Shown piece by piece: positions 25,018-34,738 of a stretch of 64,000 bases of DNA. The number at the start of each line of letters is the position of its first letter. Position 1 is the stretch's first letter. Source of the DNA: Paenibacillus bouchesdurhonensis (GTDB lineage Bacteria; Bacillota; Bacilli; Paenibacillales; Paenibacillaceae); NCBI RefSeq assembly GCF_900155685.1, contig NZ_LT732547.1, positions 517,648 to 581,647 on the forward strand, in the 5' to 3' direction. A program made the translations under genes and the position numbers. The notes beneath the pieces were generated by a model. It saw only the letters and a program-made list of their open reading frames with translations, had not been told where the DNA came from and searched no databases.

Positions 25018-25935
25018 ATGAATCATTACTCTGACCGAATGGATCAAGTAATTCAATACATTGAAGATAATCTGTCCAGGAAGATTAGCCTTAAGGAATT
25101 GGCTGAGGTTTCCAACTTCTCTAAGTATCACTTTACGCGGGTTTTTTCGTCGATGGTTGGAATGACGCCATATGCTTTCTTGAATACTAAACGGTTGAAC
25201 AAATCCGTAGAGTATCTTGTTGGTACGAATAAGACTGTACTAGAAATATCCATGTTATGTGGCTTTGATTCAGTATCCAATTTTAATCAAGCCTTTAAAA
25301 AACTTTATGACCATACTCCCAGTGATGTTAGAAGAAATCCGAAAGTAATTAGCAATAATTCTGTACAATATGGCAATAACCAGAAAGAAACAGAACAACC
25401 TTCTCGTTATGCTGGAAGTGGAGTAAAAAACCACTTTTTGAGGAGGATTTGGGAGATGAATATTATCATTAAGGAACTGCCAGATTACGAGGTTGCTTAT
25501 GTCAGGCACACTGGAAGTTATCTTGAAACTCATAAAGCATGGGGGAAAATAGGCGAGTGGGCAGCGAAGAATAATTTCTTCCCACCAGAACACTATTTTA
25601 TCGGAATCTCACTTGACGATCCAAGTTCAACCGAAGAATACGAATGCCGTTATGATGCATGCGTAACAATCCATGGTGTATTCAATCAAAATATCGATCG
25701 TGATATTGAGTATAGAACGCTGAGTGGTGGCCTTTATGCATTGTATTCGTTTTATGACACCATTGATAAATTTGCTATTGCATATCAAGTTGTGTATGGA
25801 CAGTGGTTACCGAATAGCGAGTATGAACCTGACAATAAGTACTGTCTCGAGTTTTGCATGAATAATCCTTCAGATGACCCTGAAGGAAAAGCAAAGATTG
25901 ATCTATATGTACCTATTAGAAAGAGAGTGATTTGA
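25018..25935 (+). CDS. AraC-family regulator with GyrI-like effector domain
   Basis: Residues 8-105 form two helix-turn-helix units ('ISLKELAEVSNFSKYHFTRV', 'VLEISMLCGFDSVSNFNQAF'). Residues 145-305 ('VAYVRHTGSYLETHKAWGKI', 'CRYDACVTI', final 'IDLYVPIRKR') form the GyrI/SbmC-like small-molecule domain found in Rob and BmrR-type regulators. Such proteins respond to drugs or metabolites and activate resistance or export genes. No target operator is evident nearby. Confidence 0.85.
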   Translation: MNHYSDRMDQVIQYIEDNLSRKISLKELAEVSNFSKYHFTRVFSSMVGMTPYAFLNTKRLNKSVEYLVGTNKTVLEISMLCGFDSVSNFNQAFKKLYDHTPSDVRRNPKVISNNSVQYGNNQKETEQPSRYAGSGVKNHFLRRIWEMNIIIKELPDYEVAYVRHTGSYLETHKAWGKIGEWAAKNNFFPPEHYFIGISLDDPSSTEEYECRYDACVTIHGVFNQNIDRDIEYRTLSGGLYALYSFYDTIDKFAIAYQVVYGQWLPNSEYEPDNKYCLEFCMNNPSDDPEGKAKIDLYVPIRKRVI

Positions 25936-25979
25936 TTGCCTAAGTTAAGAGTTATCCAAGCCAGTTGTGCGTATTGTAA

Positions 25980-26098
25980 ACGGCAAGTTAGTCCTTGTTG
26001 ATTGCTATACGAGTGCAAAAGATAGTTATGATTTCATGGAGCGTGGAGAGAATATAACGATTGACAATCCCAACATTTGGAATGAGGGTGGATTCTAG
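25980..26098 (+). pseudogene. C-terminal gene scrap, unidentified
   Basis: The frame reads 'GKLVLVDCYTSAKDSYDFME' then 'NITIDNPNIWNEGGF' and stops at 26096-26098. It has protein-like composition but no start or upstream body. The stretch to 26250 shows nothing else convincing. Confidence 0.4.
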
Positions 26099-26250
26099 AC
26101 ATGCCTTCTTGCCTATTTCGATTTACTGTTAGATAACATGCCAGTTCCCTACTCCCAGCCGATTTGGTATGATTTTACTAGACTCATATTCATGTTTAAA
26201 GTTTGATATCCCTTACTAGCTATAGATGCATAAAGGAAGGACTGAACAGA

Positions 26251-26952
26251 TTGGATTACAAATTTTGTTCTTCATGTGGGAGACGACTAAATGCTTCGGC
26301 TCGATTTTGTGAGCATTGTGGTATGAATCTTATGCCACAGGGGGGAGGGCAGATACCACCGTCACCATCACAAGTGCCGCCGCCACCATCGCGAGTGCCA
26401 GCCTCAGGGCCACCGCCCGTACCACGATTGCCAGGTCAGCCACCCGTACCGTCATCAGCGCCATCATACATGCCACCATCACCGCCATATGGTACATATC
26501 AGCAATCTAGCGAGGATGAACTAACTTACCTATTAAGATTACATACGAAGAATGATAAATACTTTGAAAAAATGATGAGAAAATCGAAATGGAATTGGCC
26601 TATGTTCCTACTCGGTCCCTTTTGGCTGGGTTATCGAAAAATGTATGCGGAGTTCGCAATGTATGTTGGAGTTTTATCTCTGATGTCCATTTTTTTAATG
26701 CTGCTAGGTTCAGAGTCGAGTGGTGGATTTGCAGGAATGGGTATTGGTATGGCGATCTTGGCTAATCAAATGTATTACAATAAATCCAAAAAAGCGGTGG
26801 ATAAGATCATGCAATACTACAGTGACCCTGAAGTACGCCGTAATCTAGTTATCCAAAAAGGTGGAACCTCTGGATGGGGAATCGTGTATGCCATCGTAAT
26901 TTTGATTGTATCGCTTGCTGTAGAATTCATTATCGAGGAAGCATTGCTATAG
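26251..26952 (+). CDS. Zinc-ribbon, proline-rich membrane protein (DUF2628-like)
   Basis: TTG 26251 with AAGGAAGG 10 bases upstream is the likely start; the frame extends back to 26203. The protein begins with a zinc ribbon (CSSC, then CEHC), continues with about 60 residues rich in Pro and Ser, and ends in a membrane domain: 'WNWPMFLLGPFWLGYRKMY' plus three hydrophobic segments. The latter matches the DUF2628 pattern of small envelope proteins. Cellular role unknown. Confidence 0.75.
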   Translation: MDYKFCSSCGRRLNASARFCEHCGMNLMPQGGGQIPPSPSQVPPPPSRVPASGPPPVPRLPGQPPVPSSAPSYMPPSPPYGTYQQSSEDELTYLLRLHTKNDKYFEKMMRKSKWNWPMFLLGPFWLGYRKMYAEFAMYVGVLSLMSIFLMLLGSESSGGFAGMGIGMAILANQMYYNKSKKAVDKIMQYYSDPEVRRNLVIQKGGTSGWGIVYAIVILIVSLAVEFIIEEALL

Positions 26953-27056
26953 GATCTTTGTGATGATGCTCTGCACCTTACATAACATTGCATAGCTACC
27001 GGACCTCTAAAGAAGTATGTAGAATTATTATGTATAAAAACGAGTAGGAGAATGGA

Positions 27057-27266
27057 ATGGATGTAAAAGCGATTTTGTTAACGATTGCTTCTATATTAAT
27101 TTATATTATAGTCGCTTCGATTCTGAGTGCTTTAGCTGGTGGAAGCATGCTTAAATTAATAAATTGGTCTATATGGATGTTTTATGTTTTAATACCAATT
27201 AGTTTTGTTCTTTCTTTATACATTAAATTAAATTCAAATAGGACTAAAGAAAATAAAATCTATTGA
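27057..27266 (+). CDS. Small two-helix membrane protein
   Basis: ATG 27057 follows AGGAG at 27046-27050 (6-base spacing). The 69-aa protein has membrane segments near residues 5-27 and 35-57 and a polar charged tail. No family recognised. Confidence 0.55.
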   Translation: MDVKAILLTIASILIYIIVASILSALAGGSMLKLINWSIWMFYVLIPISFVLSLYIKLNSNRTKENKIY

Positions 27267-27305
27267 ATCATATATACAAACAAGAATGATGATGTTTATA
27301 GTAAT

Positions 27306-27926
27306 GTGCTTAGTTGGTTTTCCAGTTTTAAATATTTTTTTATTTATAGAAGTGTTCAAGAGGCTAACAAATGTGTCTTAGATGAGGATGGAAATATGAA
27401 GAATTGTTCAGCCTGTCGAAGTGTTCATGTCCAACAAAAAAGTTCTGTTTTTGCGAGACTCTTTATCTCTATCTACATGGTGTTGGCCTTTTACTTTTTT
27501 ACTGGTGAAATGAGTTATGGTGCGTTGATTGTATTCATTTCACTGGTGATACCTTATTGGCATGTTTGCAGTGACTGCAATAAATCATTTGTCGGAAGGC
27601 CCAGAATTCATTGGAATAGCTTGTGGGTGGGCAGCTATCTAGAAAAATACTTACTAGCTCTGTTGCCTTCAATACTTACGATGACGGCGTTGATACTTAA
27701 CTTCCCCCATACGGGTCTGGAGCGAATTGCGTATTTGCCAGCAATTTTCTTTATGAACAGTTTGATGATCGTTATTTATTTATATCAATCTAAGCGATTT
27801 AGTAAGACTTTGAACCTTGTTTTTGGGGTGATCCTCCTGATAATTACTGTAGCTTTATCTGTACTGACTTACCCGCAAGAGCATGGGGAAGGTATTCTAG
27901 AATTATTATTCTCTAAGCAATCATGA
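27306..27926 (+). CDS. Membrane protein with two cysteine pairs
   Basis: The frame starts at GTG 27306 without a clear binding site; ATG 27396 (after GAGG, 8-base gap) is an alternative that keeps the first cysteine pair. CSAC and CSDC motifs flank the first two hydrophobic segments and could bind zinc. Two to three more membrane segments follow (about 115-185). Function unknown. A terminator follows directly. Confidence 0.55.
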   Translation: MLSWFSSFKYFFIYRSVQEANKCVLDEDGNMKNCSACRSVHVQQKSSVFARLFISIYMVLAFYFFTGEMSYGALIVFISLVIPYWHVCSDCNKSFVGRPRIHWNSLWVGSYLEKYLLALLPSILTMTALILNFPHTGLERIAYLPAIFFMNSLMIVIYLYQSKRFSKTLNLVFGVILLIITVALSVLTYPQEHGEGILELLFSKQS

Positions 27927-27963
27927 CCCGATCCTAGATAAATAATCTAAGGCCGGGTCTTTT
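27925..27963. terminator. Convergent terminator
   Basis: Long stem GACCCG...CCTAGAT with ATCTAAGG...CGGGTC and TTTT after it, between the membrane protein and the convergent ribA. Confidence 0.8.
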
Positions 27964-27991
27964 CATATCTACGCATATGGCGCTCTGCATC

Positions 27992-28726
27992 CTATTCCTC
28001 CAAGTGCCCCGAACGCTGTACCTTGGTCTGAAGGTAAAACTCGTTGAAGGCGGATTCTCCGCCCCAAATCGGTTCTCTTCCGGATAAGGCGAGTCCAGCC
28101 TTTTGCAGGGCTTCGAGCTTCTTTGGATTGTTGGTCATGAGCGTCACTGGCTTGGTGCGAAGGGTTCGCAGCACGCTTAGCGCGTCGGTGTAGCTTCTTG
28201 AATCGTCAACGAATCCGAGGCTCAAGTTAGCCTCAACGGTATCGTATCCGTTCTCTTGCAGCACGTAAGCCATGGCTTTGCTGAATAATCCAATGCCGCG
28301 CCCCTCGTGATTGGCCAGGTAGAAAAGCGCACCAGTCCCATGCTCCACGATATTTTTCATGGATTTCTTCAGCTGGTAACCACAATCGCATTTTTGGCTG
28401 CCGAAGATGTCGCCCGTGTGGCAAATCGAATGCATGCGGATCAAGGCTTCGTCGGCATTTTTGAAATCACCGTACACAAGCACGCTCGATTGTTGGTACT
28501 CGGCTAAGCTTGCAGATGACAGTTGATCGATGATTTCTTGAAAGTTATCTGTAACTTGGCAGCGGCTCAGCCAGCAATACCATTGGAAGATGACAGTATC
28601 TCCGTCCAGGTCGACGGGGAGCTTAATCGGTCCAACGAGGTAAATGCCGCCTTCCTCCGCTTGAATGAGTTGAATTTTATCTTTTAAAACATCCAGCGCT
28701 TTAGAGTCTAGTTTTGTATCTGACAT
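27992..28726 (-). CDS. ribA: GTP cyclohydrolase II
   Basis: The signature 'RMHSICHTGDIFGSQKCDCG' supplies the zinc cysteines C102, C113 and C115. 'YLANHEGRGIGLFSK' and 'DDSRSYTDALSVLRTL' follow, and 'TNNPKKLEALQKAGL' closes the GTP-binding part. GTP cyclohydrolase II opens GTP for riboflavin or deazaflavin-type products. It stands alone, without a fused ribB domain or other rib genes, so it is likely a second, stand-alone copy. It precedes nothing else in its operon; the flavin-dependent oxidoreductase lies upstream on the same strand with a 32-bp gap, so the two are probably co-transcribed and may both serve flavin metabolism. Confidence 0.88.
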   Translation of the reverse strand: MSDTKLDSKALDVLKDKIQLIQAEEGGIYLVGPIKLPVDLDGDTVIFQWYCWLSRCQVTDNFQEIIDQLSSASLAEYQQSSVLVYGDFKNADEALIRMHSICHTGDIFGSQKCDCGYQLKKSMKNIVEHGTGALFYLANHEGRGIGLFSKAMAYVLQENGYDTVEANLSLGFVDDSRSYTDALSVLRTLRTKPVTLMTNNPKKLEALQKAGLALSGREPIWGGESAFNEFYLQTKVQRSGHLEE

Positions 28727-28758
28727 TAGCTCATTCCTTTATCTCATAGTATATTAGG

Positions 28759-29853
28759 TCAGACAATCGGCTTCGTGGCTGCTTTGCTTGTTTCTTGGCG
28801 AACGACCGGGGCAACCCTTGTTGCTAGCAATTCTATGCTTCGTGCAACCTTAGAAAAGGGGATGCCGCCCACATCAAGCTGGAGCATGAACCGCTGGTGA
28901 CCAAACAGCTCGTATTGGTGCATCATTTTGTCGATGATTAATTGCGGATCGCCTACGAATAATGCCGTTTCCGGGCTGCTCATTTGTTCGAAATCCTCGC
29001 GGGACAGGCTCGAGCCGCTTCTTCCAAGCTGCTGATCTACATATTGCCGATAATTGGCGTAGTAAGGGTAATACTCGTCTTTGGCCTGTTGTATTGTGGT
29101 GGAGATGTAGCCATGACCAGTAATAGCTACTTGAAGTTCCGATAGTTTGTAGCCCGCCGCCAATCCAGTTTCACGGTAGGCTTCCACCAAGGCTTGAAAA
29201 CGATTAGGAGCACCGCCAAGGATCGCCAAAGCCATACCAGTTCCAAGCTTTCCTGCACGCTCCGCGCTAATAAGCGATCCCCCGGAACCAATCCACATGG
29301 GAATTTGCTGCTGAACGGGCCGTGGTGCAATTTCCGCTTCTTGTAGTGGGGGACGAAATTTGCCTTGCCAAGAAACTCTCTCCTGTTGATTTAATTGCTG
29401 GAATAGCTCAAAGTTCTCCATGAACAATTCATCATAGTCATTCAGGTCATAGCCGAATAGGGGAAAAGATTCCAGAAAAGCACCGCGCCCAGCAATAATT
29501 TCAGCTCGTCCATTCGATAATAAGTCTAGCGTGGCATACTCTTCAAATAGTCGCACAGGATCTGTCGTGGTCAGGACAGTTGTCGCACTCGTTAGCTTGA
29601 TTTGCTTTGTTGCCTGAGCGATGGCCGCTAAAATAACCGAGGTTGCCGATGCCGCATAATCTAGACGATGATGTTCACCGACTCCGAATATATCTAGTCC
29701 GGCCTCATCGGCCAGCTTTGCTGCTTCGATCATTTCCTGCAGGCGCTGCCGACTGCTAATAGTTTCTCTATGATATGGCCCAGGCACAAGATCGCCGAGG
29801 GTATAAATTCCAATTTCAATTCCTTGATGTTCTTTCTGTATGCTGTTGCTCAT
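28759..29853 (-). CDS. Luciferase-like flavin-dependent monooxygenase
   Basis: The start is placed at ATG 29853 ('MSNSIQKEH'), with GGAG 8-9 bases upstream; the frame extends to 29904. 'EIGIYTLGDL', 'LADEAGLDIFGVGEHHRLDY', 'TSATTVLTTTDPVRLFEEYA', 'GRAEIIAGRGAFLESFPLFG' and 'PMWIGSGGS' are the conserved blocks of bacterial luciferase-like (LLM) oxidoreductases using reduced FMN. Substrate unknown. The neighbouring ribA would supply a flavin precursor. Confidence 0.87.
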   Translation of the reverse strand: MSNSIQKEHQGIEIGIYTLGDLVPGPYHRETISSRQRLQEMIEAAKLADEAGLDIFGVGEHHRLDYAASATSVILAAIAQATKQIKLTSATTVLTTTDPVRLFEEYATLDLLSNGRAEIIAGRGAFLESFPLFGYDLNDYDELFMENFELFQQLNQQERVSWQGKFRPPLQEAEIAPRPVQQQIPMWIGSGGSLISAERAGKLGTGMALAILGGAPNRFQALVEAYRETGLAAGYKLSELQVAITGHGYISTTIQQAKDEYYPYYANYRQYVDQQLGRSGSSLSREDFEQMSSPETALFVGDPQLIIDKMMHQYELFGHQRFMLQLDVGGIPFSKVARSIELLATRVAPVVRQETSKAATKPIV

Positions 29854-30114
29854 TGCAGGAACTCCTTTATGATTAGAATTACCTTGTATTCGAATTGTTT
29901 GCAATCCATGGCTGGATAATTCAAGAACTGCATAATTCTATAATAATATAAAGAAGTTAATATAGGAACTAACTACTATAAAGTACCCTTCCACGCATGT
30001 TATTTCTAAGGCTTGGAAAGAGAAGCTGGACATTTCTTAGCTTATTGTATTTTTGCCACGGATAACACCCTTTGGGTTTTAGGATGTATAATAATGGAAG
30101 GGGGCGAACGAGCG

Positions 30115-30627
30115 ATGAAATCTACAATTTCTATGAGATCGGAAAGGCTGACATACAGGCTAACCACTGTTCGTGATCTAGAGATGGTTTTAACCCAAGA
30201 AAACGATCGCGAGAACATATCCTATATTATTCCCTGGTCAAGGGATGGACACGTTACCACGTTAAGCGACTCTGATAAGAGGCATATTGTGATAGAGGAT
30301 GAAGATATGAACCAGGTTGGCTATATTATTTTGGCTGGCTTGGAGAGTCCACATCAGAATATAGAGCTGGTCAGAATCGTGATTTCTAAGAAAAATAACG
30401 GTTACGGGAGAGAAGCAATCAAGGCGATTTTGCAATATGTATTTGAAGGGCTAGGTGCTCATCGTATATGGCTCGATGTTAAGGAACATAACGAAAGGGC
30501 GAAGCAGCTTTACTTATCCCTAGGGTTCAAGCAGGAAGGAATATTAAGAGAGTGCATTAAGAATGGCGATAACTACAAATCTCTGATCTTAATGTCCATG
30601 TTGAGGCAGGAATTTACTACTCCATGA
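30115..30627 (+). CDS. GNAT N-acetyltransferase
   Basis: ATG 30115 ('MKSTISMRSERLTYR') has a purine-rich site (GGAAGGGGG) 10 bases upstream. The 170-aa protein shows 'VRIVISKKNNGYGREAIKAI' (acetyl-CoA loop), 'HRIWLDVKEHNERAKQLYLS' and 'LGFKQEG', the RimJ/RimL-like GNAT pattern. The acceptor substrate is unknown. Confidence 0.82.
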   Translation: MKSTISMRSERLTYRLTTVRDLEMVLTQENDRENISYIIPWSRDGHVTTLSDSDKRHIVIEDEDMNQVGYIILAGLESPHQNIELVRIVISKKNNGYGREAIKAILQYVFEGLGAHRIWLDVKEHNERAKQLYLSLGFKQEGILRECIKNGDNYKSLILMSMLRQEFTTP

Positions 30628-30670
30628 GTGGATGTCTAGAGAACTTAAATGGAATGTGAAGGGGGATCGC

Positions 30671-30964
30671 ATGAAAAAATTTAGATTTAATCGGTCGACG
30701 GAAATAGGGGTCTTCATGACTCTTTTTGGAGCATGTATTAAGTTGGCTGTTCATTTGTACGCTGTATTAATGAGTATTGGACTCACAGAAGCTGTCATCA
30801 CAAATGTAGAGTACAATATATATCGCTTAAAAATCTTTACAACCATAGAACAGTATGAGGTACACATTTTACCAACGTATGGGATTTCGATGATGCTGAT
30901 TATATATTTTATAAAGCTTGTAGTTGACTATTTCAAATACCAGAAGCAAGAAAATAAGGGGTAG
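30671..30964 (+). CDS. Small membrane protein
   Basis: ATG 30671 with AAGGGGG 6 bases upstream. The 97-aa protein has two hydrophobic segments (about 14-38 and 68-86), a basic N-terminus and tail. Unknown function; possibly co-transcribed with the GNAT gene. Confidence 0.55.
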   Translation: MKKFRFNRSTEIGVFMTLFGACIKLAVHLYAVLMSIGLTEAVITNVEYNIYRLKIFTTIEQYEVHILPTYGISMMLIIYFIKLVVDYFKYQKQENKG

Positions 30965-31052
30965 GAAAATATATCGGGTATTATAAAGGCGCGTGGATTC
31001 AAATTAGATATAAGTGTTTATAGAAACCGCAGTAACGTAATCATCATATTAA

Positions 31053-31086
31053 AGGCTGGGCATCATTGCGATGACCAGCCTCTTTA
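31053..31086. terminator. Terminator between small membrane gene and GH8 gene
   Basis: Stem AGGCTGG-CATC with GATG-CCAGCCT (small internal mismatch), then TCTTTAT. Confidence 0.65.
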
Positions 31087-31111
31087 TATGCTCTGCCACT
31101 AACCACTGCCA

Positions 31112-32254
31112 TCAGTAAATCCGATAGTTCCCGCTCAAAGCCAGTAGACTGAAAAAGTACAGACAATTGTCGTAATAACGCCGTTCGCCTGTACGAAGCG
31201 GCGTATTCCAGAACAAGCGGACGAAATGCTCCGCGTCAGGGCCGTCAGCGGCCAGGGATGCTGACGCTAGGGTTGCCAGAAGTCCGATCGGGTGCAGCGA
31301 TAGCTCGTCAAAAGGCTTCCCGTCAATAGTATATCGGCGGTAGTCGGAGACCTCGATGTCCCGGAAAAATGCCTGGATTCGATTGGATTGTTCGACCTGC
31401 CAAGGATCTTGGCAGAACCATACCCAATCCAGGCCGATATTGGCGGCTACCCGGTAAGAGTCGCTGAAGAAATGACGGAAGTCGCCATGAGGCTGTGGAT
31501 CGGCTGGTGTTCCGTCATAATTAGCGTATTCCGGAGCGAGACCGGTTTGGGGATGGCATGCTGTATGCAAATAGGCTCGGCTGGCCTTAGCAGCCTCCCG
31601 CCAAAACGCGGCGTCTCGCTCATCGGCCAGCAGGGCGAACAAGTCGTAAAAATGAGGGAGATGGTATGACGGATCGCTAAACGTAGACTCCGGTATAAAT
31701 TTGATGAGTTTCGTTGCCGGATCCCACATCGGATCGCCTTCACCGCCCTCGCCTTGATGCAGGCATGCTCTTAAAATCGTCTTAGCCTGTTCGGAATAGT
31801 TAAAGGGTTCCGGCCCGTCTCCCCAACGGTTTGCAGCGAAGAATAGAGCCATGGCATAAAACTCTTCCCCGTCCGGGGCAGGCCCCTGAGAGATGCGGGT
31901 ACCGTCCGGTTTGCAGTGCCAGGCGAAGTAGTTGGCGTAGCGGCCTTCTTTATGCTGCATAAACGTTTTCGAGAAATTCCACAGTCGGTCAAACTCCTCC
32001 TTTTTGTCCATTTGCACAGCCATCATCATCCCGTAAGACATACCTTCCGTCCGCACATCCAAATTTCCGGTATCTAGAATATAGCCTTTATCGTCGCCCA
32101 TCGGATAATAAATTCGCACATCTGGATCCCCGTAGAACAAATCGTTCCATGCCTGTTCCAGCCTGGCTTCGATGTCCGTCTCAGAATAGCCGAGCTCATC
32201 GAACAAGTTCCTATATTTTTTTGTATGGAAAGCGCCTAATCTACTTGTAGACAT
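31112..32254 (-). CDS. GH8 reducing-end xylose-releasing exo-oligoxylanase
   Basis: At 380 aa without a signal peptide, it closely follows the Rex enzyme pattern of Bacillus halodurans: 'DTGNLDVRTEGMSYGMMMAV' with the acid E70, 'GPAPDGEEFYAMALFFA', and 'HFFSDSYRVAANIGLD' with the base D265. 'RTGERRYYDNCLYFFSLLAL' closes the barrel. It would cut single xyloses from the reducing end of imported xylo-oligosaccharides in the cytoplasm. It is divergent from two secreted GH43 genes, and a cre-like site lies 60 bp upstream. Confidence 0.92.
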   Translation of the reverse strand: MSTSRLGAFHTKKYRNLFDELGYSETDIEARLEQAWNDLFYGDPDVRIYYPMGDDKGYILDTGNLDVRTEGMSYGMMMAVQMDKKEEFDRLWNFSKTFMQHKEGRYANYFAWHCKPDGTRISQGPAPDGEEFYAMALFFAANRWGDGPEPFNYSEQAKTILRACLHQGEGGEGDPMWDPATKLIKFIPESTFSDPSYHLPHFYDLFALLADERDAAFWREAAKASRAYLHTACHPQTGLAPEYANYDGTPADPQPHGDFRHFFSDSYRVAANIGLDWVWFCQDPWQVEQSNRIQAFFRDIEVSDYRRYTIDGKPFDELSLHPIGLLATLASASLAADGPDAEHFVRLFWNTPLRTGERRYYDNCLYFFSLLALSGNYRIY

Positions 32255-32314
32255 AAAAAAACCTCCCTATATCGTCAGTTTGCTCTATCATAGCACGACA
32301 ACGGGTGAGTAAAT

Positions 32315-32328
32315 TAAAGCGCTTTCCC
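32315..32328. promoter_or_regulatory. Candidate cre (CcpA) site
   Basis: TTAAAGCGCTTTCC, near-palindromic around AAGCGCTT, fitting the CcpA/LacI-family operator pattern with minor deviations. It lies between GH8 and GH43 genes, so it could control both. Confidence 0.5.
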
Positions 32329-32633
32329 TAATTATCTTAGAACTTCTCTTGGTAAGAGAAAGAAAGTATGGTGGTCTAATTTTCCTAAGAAAACCAAAAA
32401 AGAAACTCCAACAAAATCACAAAAAATTCCATTTATATTTTTCGAAAGCAACTATAAAATTAACTTGTGCAAATGTAATTTATTGCTAAAAATAACAGAA
32501 GGGAGGAGAAATGGGATGGGAATTTGCATGAAGGGAGGAAAAGGCTCGGATTATCAAGACAATCTTTCGGACTTCCAGGAGGTAGCAGTTTCCGTTGGTG
32601 CTATTTTAAGAAGATGTAGAAAGGAGACGTATC

Positions 32634-34676
32634 ATGATATGGAAAAAAAACTACTTGATTTTGATAGCGCTTGCAATGGTGGCGATACTCATGTCCCCCG
32701 GCTCGTATGCTGCGCAGAATGAGAACCATTTTGAAAACCCTATCCTTTGGGCAGACGTACCTGATCCCGACGTCATCAGAGTTGGCAATGCTTATTATAT
32801 GACAAGCACAACGATGCATATGAACCCAGGCGTGCCGATCATGAAATCTTATGACCTCGTTAATTGGGAGATTGTGAATTATGTTTACGATACGCTTGGG
32901 GATTCGGACGCACAGGCGCTGAGGAACGGTCAAAACGAGTATGGCAAAGGCTCATGGGCCAGCAGTTTAAGATATCATAACGGTACTTATTATGTGGTCT
33001 TTTCTTCTAGCACAGCGGGCAATACATTTATCTACAAGACGCGGGATATTGAAAAAGGGCCCTGGATACGCTCCACGATCGGCTTTTACCATGACATGTC
33101 CTTGCTATTTGATGACGATGGGCGTGTCTATCTGGTTCATGGCAGCGGTGATATCCGGATTACGGAACTTAATTCTGACGCCAGCGCCGTCAAGGCGGGT
33201 GGACTAAATCAGATTATTATCCCCAATGCGAGCCAGGTTGCAGGCTCTAATATAGGGCTTCCAGCTGAGGGAGCGCATATTCAAAAAATTAATGGCAAGT
33301 ATTACATCTTCCTAATCACCTGGCCGCAGGGAAAAGGCCGTACGCAATTGGTTTATAGAGCGGATCGCATTACGGGGCCTTATGAAGGACGGGTTGCTCT
33401 GGACTATGCGGGTGTAGCTCAAGGCGGAATCGTGGATACGCCGGATGGCAAATGGTACGGCATGCTCTTTCAGGATCATGGATCTGTAGGGCGCACTCCC
33501 TTCCTTGTTCCAGTTGTCTGGCAAGACGCTTGGCCGGTATTCGGCGTGAATGGCCAGATTCCCGCGCAAATGCCAAAGCCGGTTCTCGACGTGAATGCCA
33601 ATAATAAAATCGTGGCTTCTGATGAATTTAATCAGACCCGGCTTCCGCTCGTATGGCAGTGGAATCACAATCCCGACAACAATCTTTGGTCTCTGACGGA
33701 GCGCTCGGGTTTTATACGGTTGAAGACCGGACGAACCAGCACGAGTATTCTGGACGCACGCAACTCATTGACGCAAAGAAGCATCGGGCCGGAAAGCTCA
33801 GGACGGATTGCGATTGATGTAAGCCGAATGAAAAGCGGAGACTATGCAGGGCTTGCAGCTTTGCAGAAAAACTATGGGTTCGTCGGCGTAAAAATGTCCG
33901 GGAATTCCAAATCAATCGTCATGGTCAACGGGAGCGGGACAGCTCCGGTGGAAGTCGCGAGCGTACCTCTTGCTCAGGACAATGTGTACTTAAAGGTTGA
34001 AATGGACTTTAAAAATAAAACCGATAAAGCCTATTTCTATTACAGCCTGGACGGCAACCGGTGGACAGCTATTGGCAACACGCTGCAAATGAGCTACACC
34101 CTGCCGCATTTTATGGGCTATCGATTTGCCTTGTTTAATTATGCGACGCAATCGGCTGGAGGGTACGTGGATTTCGATTATTTTAGGATTGAGAATCGGA
34201 TGACCGGGACGGAGGGATCGGGAGAATCGCCACCGTCACCTGTACAAAGCGGGTCGGTGTATAAGCTGAGAAATGCGCATAGCAGCATGGTTATCGGTAT
34301 CTCCTCCATGTCCATGGCGAATGGAGGACAAGCCGTCCAATGGAACGATAATGGCAGTGCAGATCATCAGTGGCGGTTTGATCGTTTAAGCAGCGGCTAC
34401 TACAAGCTGACGAATATCCATAGCGGCAAGGTGCTAGGGATTGAGAACATGTCCACAGCGAATGGCGCTTCCGCCGTACAATGGGATGACAATGGCACGG
34501 CGGATCATGAGTGGCAGCTCGCGCCCGTGGGCGACGGCAGCTACAAATTGTTGAATCGCCATAGCGGCAAGGTTCTCGGCGTGGACGGCATGTCCAAGAC
34601 GGCTGGTGCAAAAATCGTGCAGTGGGACGATAACGGCACGGCGGATCACAATTGGAGCCTCGCATTCATTAGGTAA
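32634..34676 (+). CDS. Secreted GH43 glycosidase with ricin-type lectin domain
   Basis: ATG 32634 has AAAGGAG 7 bases upstream. A signal peptide ends near residue 27 ('SPGSYA'). The GH43 five-blade propeller shows the expected acids: D44 ('DVPDPDVIRVG'), D154 ('YHDMSLLFDDDG') and E212 ('PAEGAHIQ'). A C-terminal beta-sandwich (about 335-530, 'SGRIAIDVSRMKSGDYAGLA') is followed by a Ser/Pro linker and a ricin-type beta-trefoil (about 545-680) with three HSGKVLG/QW repeats. Family activities are beta-xylosidase or alpha-L-arabinofuranosidase. The next gene carries an almost identical lectin tail. Confidence 0.9.
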   Translation: MIWKKNYLILIALAMVAILMSPGSYAAQNENHFENPILWADVPDPDVIRVGNAYYMTSTTMHMNPGVPIMKSYDLVNWEIVNYVYDTLGDSDAQALRNGQNEYGKGSWASSLRYHNGTYYVVFSSSTAGNTFIYKTRDIEKGPWIRSTIGFYHDMSLLFDDDGRVYLVHGSGDIRITELNSDASAVKAGGLNQIIIPNASQVAGSNIGLPAEGAHIQKINGKYYIFLITWPQGKGRTQLVYRADRITGPYEGRVALDYAGVAQGGIVDTPDGKWYGMLFQDHGSVGRTPFLVPVVWQDAWPVFGVNGQIPAQMPKPVLDVNANNKIVASDEFNQTRLPLVWQWNHNPDNNLWSLTERSGFIRLKTGRTSTSILDARNSLTQRSIGPESSGRIAIDVSRMKSGDYAGLAALQKNYGFVGVKMSGNSKSIVMVNGSGTAPVEVASVPLAQDNVYLKVEMDFKNKTDKAYFYYSLDGNRWTAIGNTLQMSYTLPHFMGYRFALFNYATQSAGGYVDFDYFRIENRMTGTEGSGESPPSPVQSGSVYKLRNAHSSMVIGISSMSMANGGQAVQWNDNGSADHQWRFDRLSSGYYKLTNIHSGKVLGIENMSTANGASAVQWDDNGTADHEWQLAPVGDGSYKLLNRHSGKVLGVDGMSKTAGAKIVQWDDNGTADHNWSLAFIR

Positions 34677-34738
34677 CGAATATGCGAAAAGTACGAATGC
34701 ACGGAGAATTTATTTTTAACAATGAGGAGGGAATTGAA

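Noticed and set aside
32465-32722. 85-codon ORF before the first GH43 gene
   Set aside because: It overlaps the well-initiated GH43 start and its sequence is not protein-like; the region is better read as leader and promoter.
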